A stretch of 64,000 bases of DNA from Thereva unica (lineage: Eukaryota > Arthropoda > Insecta > Diptera > Therevidae), in NCBI GenBank assembly GCA_949987705.1, contig OX465282.1, forward strand, positions 63,671,922-63,735,921. The letters run 5' to 3'. Within the stretch, counting starts at the first letter, position 1, and each line of letters starts with the position of its first letter. The translations under genes and the position numbers were made by a program. The notes under the pieces were generated by a model. The model was not told the origin of the DNA. It ran no database searches and saw only the letters and a list, made by a program, of their open reading frames with translations. Of the stretch, positions 33,372 through 43,927 are shown one piece after another.

Positions 33372-34021
33372 TTCCCAATGAACTGTAATCGTCAGCACAT
33401 GTCATCGATATAAACATAATTAGAAAAAAATAGACAGGTATAGTTTTCGTTCTTCTGTCTCACTCTTGAGCTATTTTGAAAACTTCGTTAAACAGGCGAA
33501 ATAACCGTCACAATTTTGAGATAAATACATTTATTTAATGGAAAAACTGCTGGTAAATAAAAATGAGTGATGGAAATATATTTCTATTAATTATTACAGA
33601 CATTTTATCACTTATTTCCTCTTAAATTCGAAAAAAAAAATTTTGTTTACGTAAAAAAGGTTTTCTATATCTGGAGAAAAATGGTGCCATTCAGCATTGT
33701 CAATCAGCAGTCCATTCCTATATGTCAGTGATATGGGCAAAATTTAGGAAAAAAATTCTAAGAATTTCTCAGTGTAATTTAACTTTATTTTTATTTCGGC
33801 AAAAGTTTACCAAGAATAGTATACAGGATGAAGATGTTTTTAAAATTTTCGAAGGTAAGTAACATTTTTCTTTACACTCTTATGGAAAGTATATTAATTT
33901 ATTTTCGTGCGAATTTGTGTGTTTACAGATATATTTCAAACCGAATAGTAAAATCATAACTCAGAACGAAATATAACTTCATTGCTAGTTGTTGCAATAA
34001 AATTTTAATTTTCAAATAATT

Positions 34022-36307
34022 ATGGAGGAATTAAATTGTTTCATCTGTGCAAATAGAATTCCAGATTCATTAGATGGCCTGATGCATCATTTTGTATCCA
34101 CTCATGGTCTAACTATTACGCGTGGTGTAGGACCTGAAGGATTCGAGTGTGGTCAGGACGGCTGTCGTCGTCGCTTTTTACATTTTTTTTTTTCACTTAG
34201 AAATCATATAAGAAAACATCATATGAGAATGAGACACAGTCTTAATGTACTCAATGAAGTTCCTGTAAATGAAGTTGTTTCTCATATACGAATTAACTGT
34301 GAAGAACCAAATAATTTAATGTTCGTTGATGCTGTTTCTGGTAATAATGATTTTGAAAGAAGTGAAAATAATGAAGTTATGGGTCCGACTAACGAAACCC
34401 AACCAGATTATGACTTAAGAGCTCATGTTGTCAGAATGGTCGCTCGTTTACAGTGTAAGCAATCAGTTTCATCAAACACAATACTTGAAGTTATAAACGA
34501 ATGTGAAGAACTTGTTCTCGTCATAAAAAAAAATTTAAAAAGAAAAGTTCATAGATACTTTCAGGCATCAGGCTTATTAGAGGATGATGGTGTGAAAACT
34601 TTGTTAGATTCATTTGAATTTGACAGTCCATTTGATGGAATGAGAACAATAGAACAACAGATTTCAGCGTTAAAATGTCACTGCAACTACATTGAACCAA
34701 CAGAAATTCCCCTTGGTTATCGAATAGACATGGTTTATGATGGCAAAACGGGTACACAGAAACCCAAAAAGATTATTGAATCTTTTCAGTATGTGTCTGT
34801 AATAGATACTTTAAAATTAGTATTGTCAAATGCAAAGATACGTCAAGCCATTCACGCAGAACGAAAATCCTCAAATGGAATCCTCGCTTCATTTCTTGAT
34901 GGCCAATATGCTTTAATCCATCCGTTATTTTCAAAATATCCTAACGCTATTAGGATACAACAAACTATATTATGACGAATTTGAAGTAGTTAATCCATTA
35001 GGATCCAAAACAGGTGTTCAAAAACTGGGAGCATTTTATTATACTATACAAAATTTACCTTCTCATATGAATTCGGAATTAAATTCAATTCATGTTCTTT
35101 GTTTATCCTCCAATGTAGATGTTAAAAAATATGGGTTTGAAGCAATAGTTACTCCATTTTTAGAAGAGTTGGCCCAAATAGAAAGTGATAATGGACTTTT
35201 GATTGATTTAGGAGGTATTAATTATACACTTCGTGGTTCGATTGTTGCTTTCTGTGGAGATGGTCTAGCTGTTCATGACGTATACAATTTGCTTGAACCA
35301 TCTTCTTATCATTTTTGTAGAATGTGCATGTATAACAGAGAAAATTTACACGCTGGACAAGTTCAATTAGGTGAAGAAAGAAATGAGATGCTTTTCAATG
35401 AACATTATAGGTTGTTAGAAAACAGAAATTATTCTCAGGAAACATTTTCAGTGTTCGTGGGAAATGTTGTTTGAACAATTCTAGATTTTTTCATATTTCA
35501 CTAAACAAAATATTTGATCCTATGCATGACTTTTTATGTGGCATTTGTCCAATGATAATAAAATTACTTTTACATGAATATGTCATAACTCAACGAAAAT
35601 TTGACATTACTTACTTCAATGGTAAGATTTCATCATTTGCATACGGCTATACGGAGAAAGTAAATAAAGCATCAGCTAATTTTACTGAGGCTATGTTGCG
35701 AAGAAGAAAACATTCTTTGAGCCAGAAAGCAATGCAGATGTGGTGTCTGATTCGAGTTTTTCCCTTTATAGTACATGGCAAAATTGACGATGGAGATAAG
35801 CACATGGCTCTTCTTTTAGATTTATTGCGAATAATGGAAATTGTATTTGCACCTAAAATTACATATTCGTTAATGCCATATTTAAATCAATTGATCATTA
35901 GCTTCTTTCGAAATTTTAAAGACTTATTTCCTGATGTGAACCCTATTAATAAATTTCATCATATATTTCATTACCCGAATTGTATAATGTGGTCCGGTCC
36001 CTTGATTCATTATTGGTGTATGTGTATGCGTTTTGAGGCTAAACATAGCACATTAAAAAGTCGTGCACAAGTCGTGCATAATTTCAAAAACCCACCAAAA
36101 ACTCTGATAAGGATTGCTCAATGTGCTCAAAGCGCTAAGTGGGAAAGTCAAAACGTACAACTTAACACAATGACAATATCACCAGCAAAAATGATCAACG
36201 TCTCCAATTGTTTAAGCAGCGTTTGCAGGATTTTAACGGAGAAATGGTATGTGACTCTTATTAATTTACGCACATTCGAATTTAAGAACTGTTGCCAACT
36301 GCAATGA
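34022..36307 (+). pseudogene. C2H2 zinc-finger, CACTA-like transposase gene (frameshifted)
   Basis: Three adjoining frames (34022-34975, 35067-35474, 35471-36307) read as one protein of about 750 residues with two frameshifts (near 34960 and 35450). The N-terminus has two C2H2-like fingers (CFICANRIPDSLDGLMHH; FECGQDGCRRRF then HIRKHH). The middle has GSIVAFCGDGLAVHDVYN and a treble-clef-like FCRMCMYNRENLH, followed by FDPMHDFLCGICPMIIKLL and HHIFHYPNC. This order (CGDxLxxH, CRxC, DxMHDxxxGI) occurs in a metazoan family of transposon-derived proteins related to CACTA/EnSpm-type DDE transposases; that assignment is from memory of the pattern, not a search. The start at 34022 is the first ATG of the finger frame. 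Two frameshifts suggest a pseudogene, or sequencing errors if the gene is young. Confidence 0.7.
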
Positions 36308-36960
36308 TAATCAAAAATGGTAAGAATCTTTAATTATTGTAAACGTGAAATTTTATTAATACTTACAATAAAAAAAACTGAATCAAATAACTATCGATAA
36401 ATTTTTTTCCAGAAAGTTTGCGGGCATTGCTAGTTCTTGCAGAATACTTCCAATGTCTAACGCAACACTAGCACGAAAGCGAAGCAAGGGTAGTGCGACA
36501 AAGGAGAGAAAACGGGTAGCATTTATTTTTTAACTATATTTTTATTCGATATAATTGTTATCATAAATTCAAGTTCATTAAGTCAAATTATTTTTGGCTT
36601 CTTCGTGCAGGTTTGCAGTTGTGAAGGGGCTCAAAAGAGGAAAGGAGATAAGGAAGGAAGTGAAACAGAAGAAATCGAGCCCTTAGTAAGTGATTTCCCA
36701 AACCCTTGTCTGCTTCGATTTGTATCGGTAAGTGATTTGGTACTTATTAAAACAAAGAACTGAAAATGTAAAAACATTTCTAATGATAAATATTTTTCGA
36801 ATTGTGTTTCAGGAAGGTACAAATCCCCAAGACTTTGAATCGTCAATAAGGATAAGAGTAGTAACAAAAGCCTTCAACCATATTTAATTCTGGCAGCTCG
36901 ACAGGAAGAAGATTCAATTTTCATCCAAGGAGATGGAATTTTTATTACTATACCAAAAAA
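36308..36960 (+). other. Possible 3' exons of the zinc-finger gene
   Basis: Several splice-like junctions follow the main frame: GTATGT at 36247, TTTTTTTCCAG near 36412, CTTCGTGCAG near 36611, GGTAAGTG near 36727. A frame near 36890-36990 reads AARQEEDSIFIQGDGIF. They could be C-terminal exons, but phases were not established. Confidence 0.3.
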
Positions 36961-37313
36961 TTCTGACAGCATCGTGGCGTGGATATTTTATATAAATGTT
37001 TCCATGTATTTAATTTAGTATATCCTGAGAAACTTTGTAATTTTTATGCCTTTATCGACAGATATATTTTTAATTTACAAGTAAAGCCAAAAAACTGTGT
37101 ATCGTCTATACATGTAAATATTATGATTTTAAAATCAACATTTATGTAATAGCTCTTATTGTTACTCATTTTTTTGAAATATTGTAAATAATATTCGTCA
37201 CAAATATATGAAAAAATAATTAATTTCTAGGTTTTATAGTTTTAAAGGGAATTTCAATAAATGAATTATATCTCTAATTGTTCGATTTTATGTGTATCAT
37301 TATTCACTGATCA
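36961..37313. other. AT-rich, no gene recognised
   Basis: AT-rich sequence between the possible 3' exons and the minisatellite. AATAAATGAATT-like sequences occur near 37256, but no feature can be supported. Confidence 0.35.
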
Positions 37314-37566
37314 AACAGTGAATTTCATTTGTTCAACCAGTGAATGTGAATATAACTGGTTCTACCAGTAAAATTCAATTTCACTGTATGAACCAGTAAA
37401 ATTCAATTTCACTGGATAAAGCAGTAAAATTCGAATTCACTGGTTCAAACAGTAAAATTCAATTTCACTGGTTGATCCAGTACAATTTCACTGTTTCCTA
37501 TTGGTTGACTAAGCAATGGTTCAACCAGTGAAATTTCACTGGAAACCAGTGAATTTTTACTGGTGC
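37314..37566. repeat. Self-complementary minisatellite (CACTGGTTCAACCAGTG-like)
   Basis: About eight units of roughly 30-37 bp built from AACCAGTAAAATTCAATTTC, ACTGG and CCAGTG. Many units pair with themselves (ACTGGTTC..GAACCAGT). The last unit ends CCAGTGAATTTTTACTGG. Placed downstream of the transposase-like gene, it may be the subterminal repeat array of that element, since CACTA-type elements have CACT-starting ends and repeated subterminal motifs. That link is inference. Confidence 0.7.
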
Positions 37567-37790
37567 GTTTTTAGAGAGTTGGTAATCCGGTTTGTTATCA
37601 TACTCTCGGGGTACCTGGGTATTGCTTCACCAAGAGTAACTTAATATTATTAGATGGGATATCAATGTGTATTCCGTAATGTTTCTTTATCTGGGAAGCA
37701 ATTGTACATGGGTTAGTTTTCACCCAAAACATTTTTGTTGAACAAGTTACACCACTTCGCTCTTTTCCTTTTGGCCCACTTTTTATGTTA
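37567..37790 (+). repeat. Dispersed repeat shared with 52530-52760
   Basis: Shares ATACTCTCGG.GTAC.TGGGTATT, AGAGTAACTT, ATATCAATGT and CTCTTTTCCTTTTG.CCACT with 52535-52760 in order. CCGAGAGTA and TACTCTCGG are partly inverted. The family is unknown. Confidence 0.5.
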
Positions 37791-37899
37791 AAATGGACTT
37801 GATTTAGTAGTTTTCGACAAAAGCTTATGTGAAAAAGAACAAAAACTATGGAAGCTGGGGCAGCCGAACCGTCGCGTCACTTTAATAATTTTAGATAGG

Positions 37900-38600
37900 C
37901 AAAAAAATCGATACAATTCGAAACGAACGTTGGGAAATCGCTTTAAACGTAGATGCGTGTGTGTGGGAAAGCATATGGTGGCCCAGATTTGTTCATACTT
38001 GCAATCCACAATGGGAGGAGATGGAATCAAGATACCTGTTAGATGGGAAATGCTCAAAGTATTGTGCATTGATTTCTGAAACTATAATTGAGGCCGATAG
38101 CTACCCGTTGTATCGTCGTCGATCGACGAGGTCAATGGCAGATATATAACTTGTAAGGTTAATGGTCAGAATTTAGAAGTTGACAATCGTAAGGTCGTAC
38201 CCCATTCGCCATTATTGTCCGAGACGTTCAATGCTCACATAAATGTCGAATTTTGCAATTCCGTCAAACCAATAAAATGCATATGCAAATATTTCACGGA
38301 ACGGAGTGGCATGGCTGTTTTCGATGATACTAATGCAAATACGATCGACCAAATAATACAATATTAAATGGGACGTTATGTTAGCAGTAATGGAGCGGTA
38401 TGCCGAATTTTTTCATTTACCATTCATAAAAGATGTCCAACTATGGTTCATTTGTAGTTCATCTCGAAAATGGCAACGTATATATTTACAACGGATAATG
38501 TAGCGAGAAGGACTGAACGACCACCATCCACCACATCCGGGCTCCAGCTAGTTGAAAATAAAGAAGCAGTACACGTTACAAAAAATCACAAACAAAACAC
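37900..38600 (+). pseudogene. Helitron helicase-like N-terminal remnant
   Basis: Frames across 37960-38560 give WWPRFVHTCNPQWEEM, SYPLYRRRSTRS, then EVDNRKVVPHSPLLSETFNA and VKPIKCICKY. This order (TCNP.W.EI; YRRR; V.N..VVPY...L...FNAHIN.E.C....IKY..KY) is the conserved segment of Helitron and related PIF1-helicase proteins in arthropods. Stops and frameshifts run throughout, so only a remnant remains. The 3' helicase domain does not follow directly; a LINE begins at 38919. Confidence 0.72.
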
Positions 38601-38918
38601 AAAGATGCTACTGTCAATTTAATTCAACTACTCAACTACTGAACTAATGTCCGTATGCATAATTTCAACTGAACCCAGGTAGCAGAGCTGAGTCGGGTTT
38701 AGTCGACCCTAACTCATCTCGACTCCCGTGTACATGTAGTTAGACTTGGGTTCAACCTGAGTTCAACTCATCATGTATAAGTACTAAATGCAATCTGACC
38801 CTTTTGTAAAAAAATCAAGAAGACGGTTCCAAGATGGCGGCCGTTTTTACAATTGTGTTCCACCGAGCCCACGATATGGGTATCAAATGATAGAGTACGG
38901 CAGGTAGAATACAGTAAG

Positions 38919-39905
38919 TTTTCAATCCCCTTCAACCCACTTCTCAGCTTCGCTGACGACGATACCCTACGTTACTCGTACAACTTCGATACACGACAGA
39001 CGCATGCCAGATTCTGTCTTAATGATCGTAAACTAATGTCCAAATCTATTAAAAACGATATTAATCTAATTCTAGAGTGGGGAAAGAAGAATCGTGTCGA
39101 ATTCAACCCCACCAAAACCAAGTACTGTCTTATCTCAAAAAAGAAGTTCAACAGCTCACCATCCTTGAAAGTAGATGACGTGGAACTAAAGGCCGACCCA
39201 TCCCTACACATCTTAGGCGTGACATTAGCCAAAGACTTGCGTTGGAATGACCACATATTACAAATCGCCAAACAAGCCTCCCAGTGCTTGGGATTTTTTA
39301 AGAGGTGCAAGTTTCTCCTCCAGCCATCGGCCCGTGCTGTTATTTATAAATCCAACATTCGGCCTCTTCTCGAATATAACTCCCTCGTTTGGGGCGGCGC
39401 TCCAATAAACACCTTGGCATGGTTAGATAAAGGGCAAAAAGGGCACTCAAATTAATCGATGACGACACCGCCTGCTCTACCATCGACCCCTTGAGCCACC
39501 GTAGGAATGTAGCAGCACTGACAAAATTTTATCGCTACTATCATAGTGACTATTCCTCCGAAATAAACGCTCTCCTGCCTCCACGGCATTCTTACGCCCG
39601 CAACGCCAGAATAGCCTACTCGTCTCATTCCCTCCACCTGCAACTCCCCCTTTCACGCACTCAACAAGATATGAATTCGTATGTAAATAGAACAACTAGA
39701 CTGTGGAATAATCTCTCGCAGTCGGTATTTCCAAGAGTTCAAACGCAAACCTTCTTCAATACCCCTTCGTACCCTTATAACCCCCCTCCCTCCCTCGTAC
39801 TAAGTTTACTGCTAGACATTGCACCATGACGTGACAAATGACATGACGGACTGGTAGTGCAAAGAGTGACTCCTGCTGAGCTTAGCCCTGCCACATAAAA
39901 AAAAG
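38919..39905 (+). pseudogene. Non-LTR retrotransposon, copy 3, 5'-truncated
   Basis: Same family as 15331-17178 on the plus strand. It starts just before the RT FADD box (LLSFADDDTLRYSY) and continues with EWGKKNRVEFN, LHILGVTLAKDL, PLLEYNSLVWGGAP, a frameshift near 39440, and LWNNLSQSVFP. A short deletion removes the SSYNIQ segment. The 3' UTR (ACATTGCACCATGACGTGAC) ends in an A8 tail at 39898-39905. It is inserted beside a reversed GCCGCCAT/GGTATCAAATGA repeat piece (38830-38890). Confidence 0.85.
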
Positions 39906-39917
39906 CTGTGTGACGTA

Positions 39918-40438
39918 CACTGATAGAAACGTTGTCTTGATTCCAGCAATTCCATAGTCTTCGTTTCGTTGGCTTGAGTAGAAACATTTTTCAGTCTTAA
40001 CATAAGAATGCTGTCTCAGGGTAAGACAATAGAAATTCTTGAGCCAAGCAATTGTATTTTTTCGCTCAATACTTATACTTTTCGATCAAGCTACATTTTT
40101 CGAAATAAAATTTTTTAATTTTTTACTCAAGAAACTAAATATTTTTTATTCAATACAAAATTTGTATTAAATAAAGACACGATGAAGTTTTAATTCGAGA
40201 ATATTTATTGAGGCAATTCACTATTTTATTACCTTGAGCTGCTTAAATTGAAAAAATTAGTATCTCAAACCAAGAATTTTTTTTCTTACTTCTAGTGAAC
40301 TTTTGTCTTCATCCAAGACAATAAAACCAAGACTATGAGTATTGCTTATCCGAAGACAATTTTGTTTTCGTTATATCCAAAACATTATTTGCTTGGTTCA
40401 AGAAAAAGTCTCTTAAGCTAAGAATTTGTTTATCAGTG
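39918..40438. mobile_element. Putative 521-bp TA-flanked MITE
   Basis: Short inverted ends CACTGATAGAAAC and CACTGATAAACAA (right read inward), with TA on each side (39916-39917, 40439-40440). The interior is rich in AAGACAAT / ATTGTCTT and TTGAGCCAAG-like motifs. It lies directly after the LINE tail. Confidence 0.55.
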
Positions 40439-40490
40439 TAGATTTAAATCTAATAGAACCGCCATCATAAAATGGCGGAATACATATGTA

Positions 40491-40896
40491 CACTCCGCGA
40501 CACTTGATTAGGTTCAACGTTAGGTTCAACATTAGGTTTTCATGAAAACCCCAAATTACCTTAGCCTTCTTAAAAGAGAAATAATTACTAGTAACGAAAG
40601 GCATACCCATTATTGAATATAAAAATAATAAAGAATAATTTTCTATTTATGCAAAAATATTAATTTATTTAAGCTGAACCTAATCAAGTGTCGCACCTCG
40701 CACCTAACTACCCCTCAAGTAAAAATAGGATCAATATTTAGATATCGGTGCAATTAAAAATCAATAATGGATTTATTCCCCGAGAAATGCAAGGTTTAAG
40801 GCGTGCAGAATTCTCTAAATTAGGTTTGATAATTTGGGGGTTTCATTGGATTTTCATAGAAATACTAGTTTGAACCTAATCAAGTGGCGCGGGGTG
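40491..40896. mobile_element. 406-bp TA-flanked MITE, CACTCCGCGACACTTGATTA ends
   Basis: Inverted ends CACTCCGCGACACTTGATTA and CACCCCGCGCCACTTGATTA (right read inward) flanked by TA (40489-40490, 40897-40898). A third copy of the terminal motif (AACCTAATCAAGTGTCGC) lies inside at about 40676-40697. No coding capacity. Confidence 0.7.
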
Positions 40897-40981
40897 TATA
40901 ATAGACTAAAAATTATGGTTTATATTTGGTTTATAAATGGTTTGAAAATTATTTTTTAAAAAACCCTTTTATATAACTTAT

Positions 40982-41090
40982 AAAATGTTCTGAAAAGTAA
41001 AAAATAAAAAATATGTAAAAGAAAGCGTGAAATTTTAATTTTAATGAAAAAGTTAAATAAAAGAATGGCGTATTTTTCATCAAAAATTGA
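40982..41090 (+). repeat. Repeat inverted with respect to 44636-44745
   Basis: ATATGTAAAAGAAAGCGTGA through GTTAAATAAAAGAATGG occurs here and, reverse-complemented, at 44636-44745 with few differences. The pair brackets the GCCGCCAT repeat and Harbinger region, so it may mark the arms of a larger composite or be two independent copies. Confidence 0.6.
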
Positions 41091-41329
41091 AAATATTACG
41101 TGCGTGAGAAATATAAATATTAACCCTCAATTTTTTGCTTTATAAATTTCATTATTTTTATATTAATTTACAATTTTTTTTATAAAGTAATAATATTTAA
41201 TTTTTTTTTATTTTTGAATATACTTAAGATTTTATGTATTACTAGCTGGGACCTCGCTGCACCCATAAGCCAGTAGAAGCCATTAAACACCATCCATTGA
41301 CTTGGTATTTTTCGAGATATGAATTTTAC

Positions 41330-41782
41330 ACAGATGAAGTGCCTCAAGGTCTTGAGACGGACGCCATCGATCTAACGGTATATTGATGGTATTCTGGTTA
41401 TTATACCCTTTCATTTGATACCAATATCGAGGGGCTGTGAAGAAAGTGGAAAACCTTCCACTTGAGACGGCCGCTATGGATCGAAGGGTATATTGACTAA
41501 TAGTATTCTAGTTATCATACTCTTTTATTTGATACCCATCACGAGGAGGTTGTGAAAAAAGCGGTAATCCGCCCTCTTGAGACGGCCGCCATGGATCTAA
41601 GAGTAAATTAACTGTACTTTATTGTTTATTGTGAGACGGCCGCCATGGATCTAACGGCATATTAAGTGTATTTTATTGTTTATTTTATTCTACTTATCAT
41701 ACCCTTTTATTTGATACCCAAGTCAAGGTGGTTGTGAAGAAAGTGGTAATCCGCCCTCTTGAGACGGTCGCCATGGATCTAA
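41330..41782 (+). repeat. GCCGCCAT / TTTGATACCC tandem repeat, copy 3 left part
   Basis: Successive units of about 115-180 bp carry ATACCCTTTCATTTGATACC, a GGTTGTGAAGAAAGTGGTAA segment and GAGACGGCCGCCATGGATCT. One unit has an extra partial duplication near 41630. It is split by the Harbinger at 41783 and resumes at 43928. Confidence 0.8.
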
Positions 41783-41982
41783 GGCTGCGGTTACGCTGGC
41801 TGAAAGTTGGTGATAGTCCAGCTGGTGCCAGCTGTTACAAGAAAATTAAACACAAGGAACTAATTCAGAGTGGTTAGGCTGAAACTTGCAAGCTTTCACA
41901 CATTCATGAAAGTTCATGACAGCGTGATAGCTAATCAAATTTGTTTAGTTAGCTGGCACCAGTTGAGATTGAAATTGGGAAA

Positions 41983-43320
41983 ATGTATTCTGAAAAATTA
42001 ATAAACGAAGTGAGGAATAGGAAATTGTTGTGGGTTGCAAAGGCGGCTAATTATAAGGACAAAAAGAAAGTGAAGCGTGCGTGGGATGAAGTAGGGGACG
42101 TGTAGATGGTAATTAAGTTTTTATTATTATTTATTTAAACAAAAATTAGTCATAAAAATATTTCGAACGTTGCTGGCACTAAAACCTGGATGATTTGAGG
42201 AGGTGCCATCGGAGGGGGTGGACGTTGTAGTAGAAATTTGATTTTGTACACGAAGTAAAGCTACCTTGTCCACACCTTCGTGGTCAATGATAACATTATG
42301 CAATAAACAGACGATTTTCGTAATATCTATTGCAGTTTGCACATCTGTTTCTATCTCCTTTGTGAGGATACGCCACTTCATAGCAGTTAACCCAAATGCA
42401 CACTCGATAACCTTTCGTGTTCTAGAAAGGTTTTCGTTAAATATGTATATTTTTCTCGACCCACACAGTTGGGAAATTGCCAGCGGTAATACAATTCCTT
42501 AGAAATGGTTTTTAAGTCCTTTGTGGTGGGTCGAAGCAGATGTTTTGAAGCCAATTTTTTCCACATAGCGAGGCATACCTCCTTTACTATTCCAGATATT
42601 GTGCTGTGTGCTATCCTGTAGCTGAATGCCAGCCCCCTATACGACAAACCAGTAGCTAGAAATCTAGAATATAAAATACTAATAAGAAATTTTTCCAGAG
42701 GATTCTGCTAAAAAGAAATGGAGGAGTTTAACGAACAACTACACTCAGGAGAGGGCTAAAATTACAAAACAATTCAAGTCGGGTAGCGGCGCATCGGAAA
42801 GCTATGCAAGCAAATGGAGGATTTTTTGCCGACATGGATTTCCTACGAGGCGTGACAAGCGAAGCTGCGAAGCTTTCAGGAAATTTGAACAGCTCCCTCC
42901 GGGACAGCACCCTCTCTGAAGAGGTAAGGATTGCTGAACCCCGAGGTACCCCCCTCCCCCCGATTGGAGACCCCGAAGTGGAAATCACACATGAGAACAC
43001 ACAACAAGATACAGAAAAAGAGCAGACGGAGATTGGTAATGGTATAACTCATTCAGAGAAAAATAGGTGCAAGAAAAGAAGAATTCTCCAAGAATTGGAA
43101 TTTATAGACTTGGAAAAGGAAAAACTTAATATATTAAAAAAAAGGAAGAGAGGAAAACCGATGGTGACTACCACTTTTTAATGAGATTTTACCTCATATG
43201 CACCAAATGTCCCAGCATAAAAATGTGCGTTTCCGGCTAAGAATGAGCCAATTGCTAATGGAAACGCTTGAGGGTGACGAAGGAGCAGGACCATCGCGCG
43301 AAAGAGCAGAATATATGTAG
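41983..43320 (+). pseudogene. MADF-BESS protein of the Harbinger element
   Basis: Exon 1 (41983 to about 42108) begins MYSEKLINEVRNRKLLWVAK and ends AWDEVGD, the first half of a MADF domain. After a gap with a GT donor (GTAATT at 42109 or GTGTAG at 42100) and a TTTTTCCAG acceptor near 42698, exon 2 continues DSAKKKWRSLTNNYTQERAK, the second half. A BESS-like end follows (EILPHMHQM then RFRLRMSQLLMETL), stop at 43318-43320. Frameshifts at T-runs near 42826 and 43175, and possibly a TAG near the exon 1 end, break it. MADF proteins bind DNA and are known partners of PIF transposases in flies. The intron of about 590 bp contains transposase exon 2 on the other strand. Confidence 0.78.
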
Positions 43321-43748
43321 TTCTACGCCCACACCGACGCCTTCTGTTAATTGGGCAACATCAGAGGAGATATCAAATGATATTATTTATGTTTTACCAT
43401 TTGAAAAGATTTAATCTTTATACGTAGGTTTTTCTTGTTTTTGAAGTAATAAATAATATTTTATTTTGAATATTTACCTTAAAGTTACTGAAAGTCTTTC
43501 GGCAGCAGAAATTGGTCTTTGGAAGTTTGTGTGTTGCTTCTCAATTTCATCTTTTATTTGACACAAAATGTAGTCGAAAGTTTTGGGTCTCATCCTGTAG
43601 TATTCATAAAATCGATCTTCATCTTGCCTTAACTCCATGTGCAAATTGTGGAACTCGCCGTGTTCAGACCGTTTTTTATAAATGGGATGTACTTAAGATA
43701 ACTACTTTCTGTTAAAAATAGCATATCTTCAAATGATTCGTCCATCAT
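42127..43748 (-). pseudogene. Harbinger transposase remnant, exons interleaved with MADF gene
   Basis: Minus-strand exon 1 ends at 43478 with YYRMRPKTFDYI, RPISAAERLSVTLR and a GTAAAT donor. Exon 2 begins at 42663 after a TTCTAG acceptor and continues FLATGLSYRGLAFSYRIAHS, in the correct phase. The 814-bp intron contains MADF exon 2. Exon 2 carries YRWQFPNCVG, then a deletion removes both catalytic Asp motifs; the Glu motif (RTRKVIECAFG) and WRILTKEIE..CLLHNVI remain in another frame, ending at 42127. The 5' boundary of exon 1 near 43748 is approximate; an ATG lies at about 43748. It is catalytically dead. Confidence 0.75.
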
Positions 43749-43927
43749 GAAAAATTGTTGTTAATAAAGAACTGCAAAGTTTTTACCAAAAAACGATACG
43801 ATCCAAGCTAATCGATGTCGTGTCCATAATTATCATAAACTGTCTTGGAGCATAACCACTAAACAATGAAAGCTTGAATTGTAACATAGCTGGACTATCA
43901 CCACCTTTCGCCAGCGTAACCGCAGCC

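Larger units (their letters stand above)
31653..33730 (-). mobile_element. 449-bp MITE, outermost of three nested copies (C)
   Basis: Termini CACTGACATATAGTAATGGA and CACTGACATATAGGAATGGA (right read inward), duplication ATATGGGC (31645-31652, 33731-33738) inside the Tc1 right TIR. Its 2078 bp contain copies A and B; subtracting both with one duplication each leaves exactly 449 bp. The 8-bp duplication fits hAT, P or similar groups; the CACTG terminus is not the usual hAT YARNG. Confidence 0.9.
30032..33813. mobile_element. Tc1/mariner-type element with about 94-bp TIRs
   Basis: Left end TTGGTAAACTTTTGCCGAAA and the right end read inward are the same sequence for about 94 bp, through GCCCATATGCACTGCG. 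The right inverted repeat is split at 31652/33739 by nested MITEs. The interior holds a minus-strand Tc1-like transposase pseudogene. Flanking TA is not evident, so the extreme ends may be altered. Excluding insertions, the element is about 1.3 kb, the usual Tc1 size. Confidence 0.85.
41783..43927. mobile_element. PIF/Harbinger transposon with MADF-BESS gene
   Basis: Inverted repeats of about 40 bp starting GGCTGCGGTTACGCTGGC, flanked by TAA (41780-41782, 43928-43930). Excision restores GGATCTAACAGTATATTGAG, the normal repeat sequence. The 2145-bp element carries a MADF-BESS gene (plus) and a transposase remnant (minus) whose exons alternate along the DNA. Confidence 0.88.

Noticed and set aside
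31653..33730. Assigning the CACTGACATAT MITEs to the CACTA superfamily because of the CACT start
   Set aside because: CACTA elements make 2-3 bp duplications, while three independent insertions here show 8 bp.
37314..37566. CRISPR-like array
   Set aside because: The units are degenerate and self-complementary without constant repeats and unique spacers, and the context is a eukaryotic genome.
42728..43000. Minus-strand frame opposite the MADF exon
   Set aside because: It is antisense to MADF exon 2, whose domain pattern is clear.
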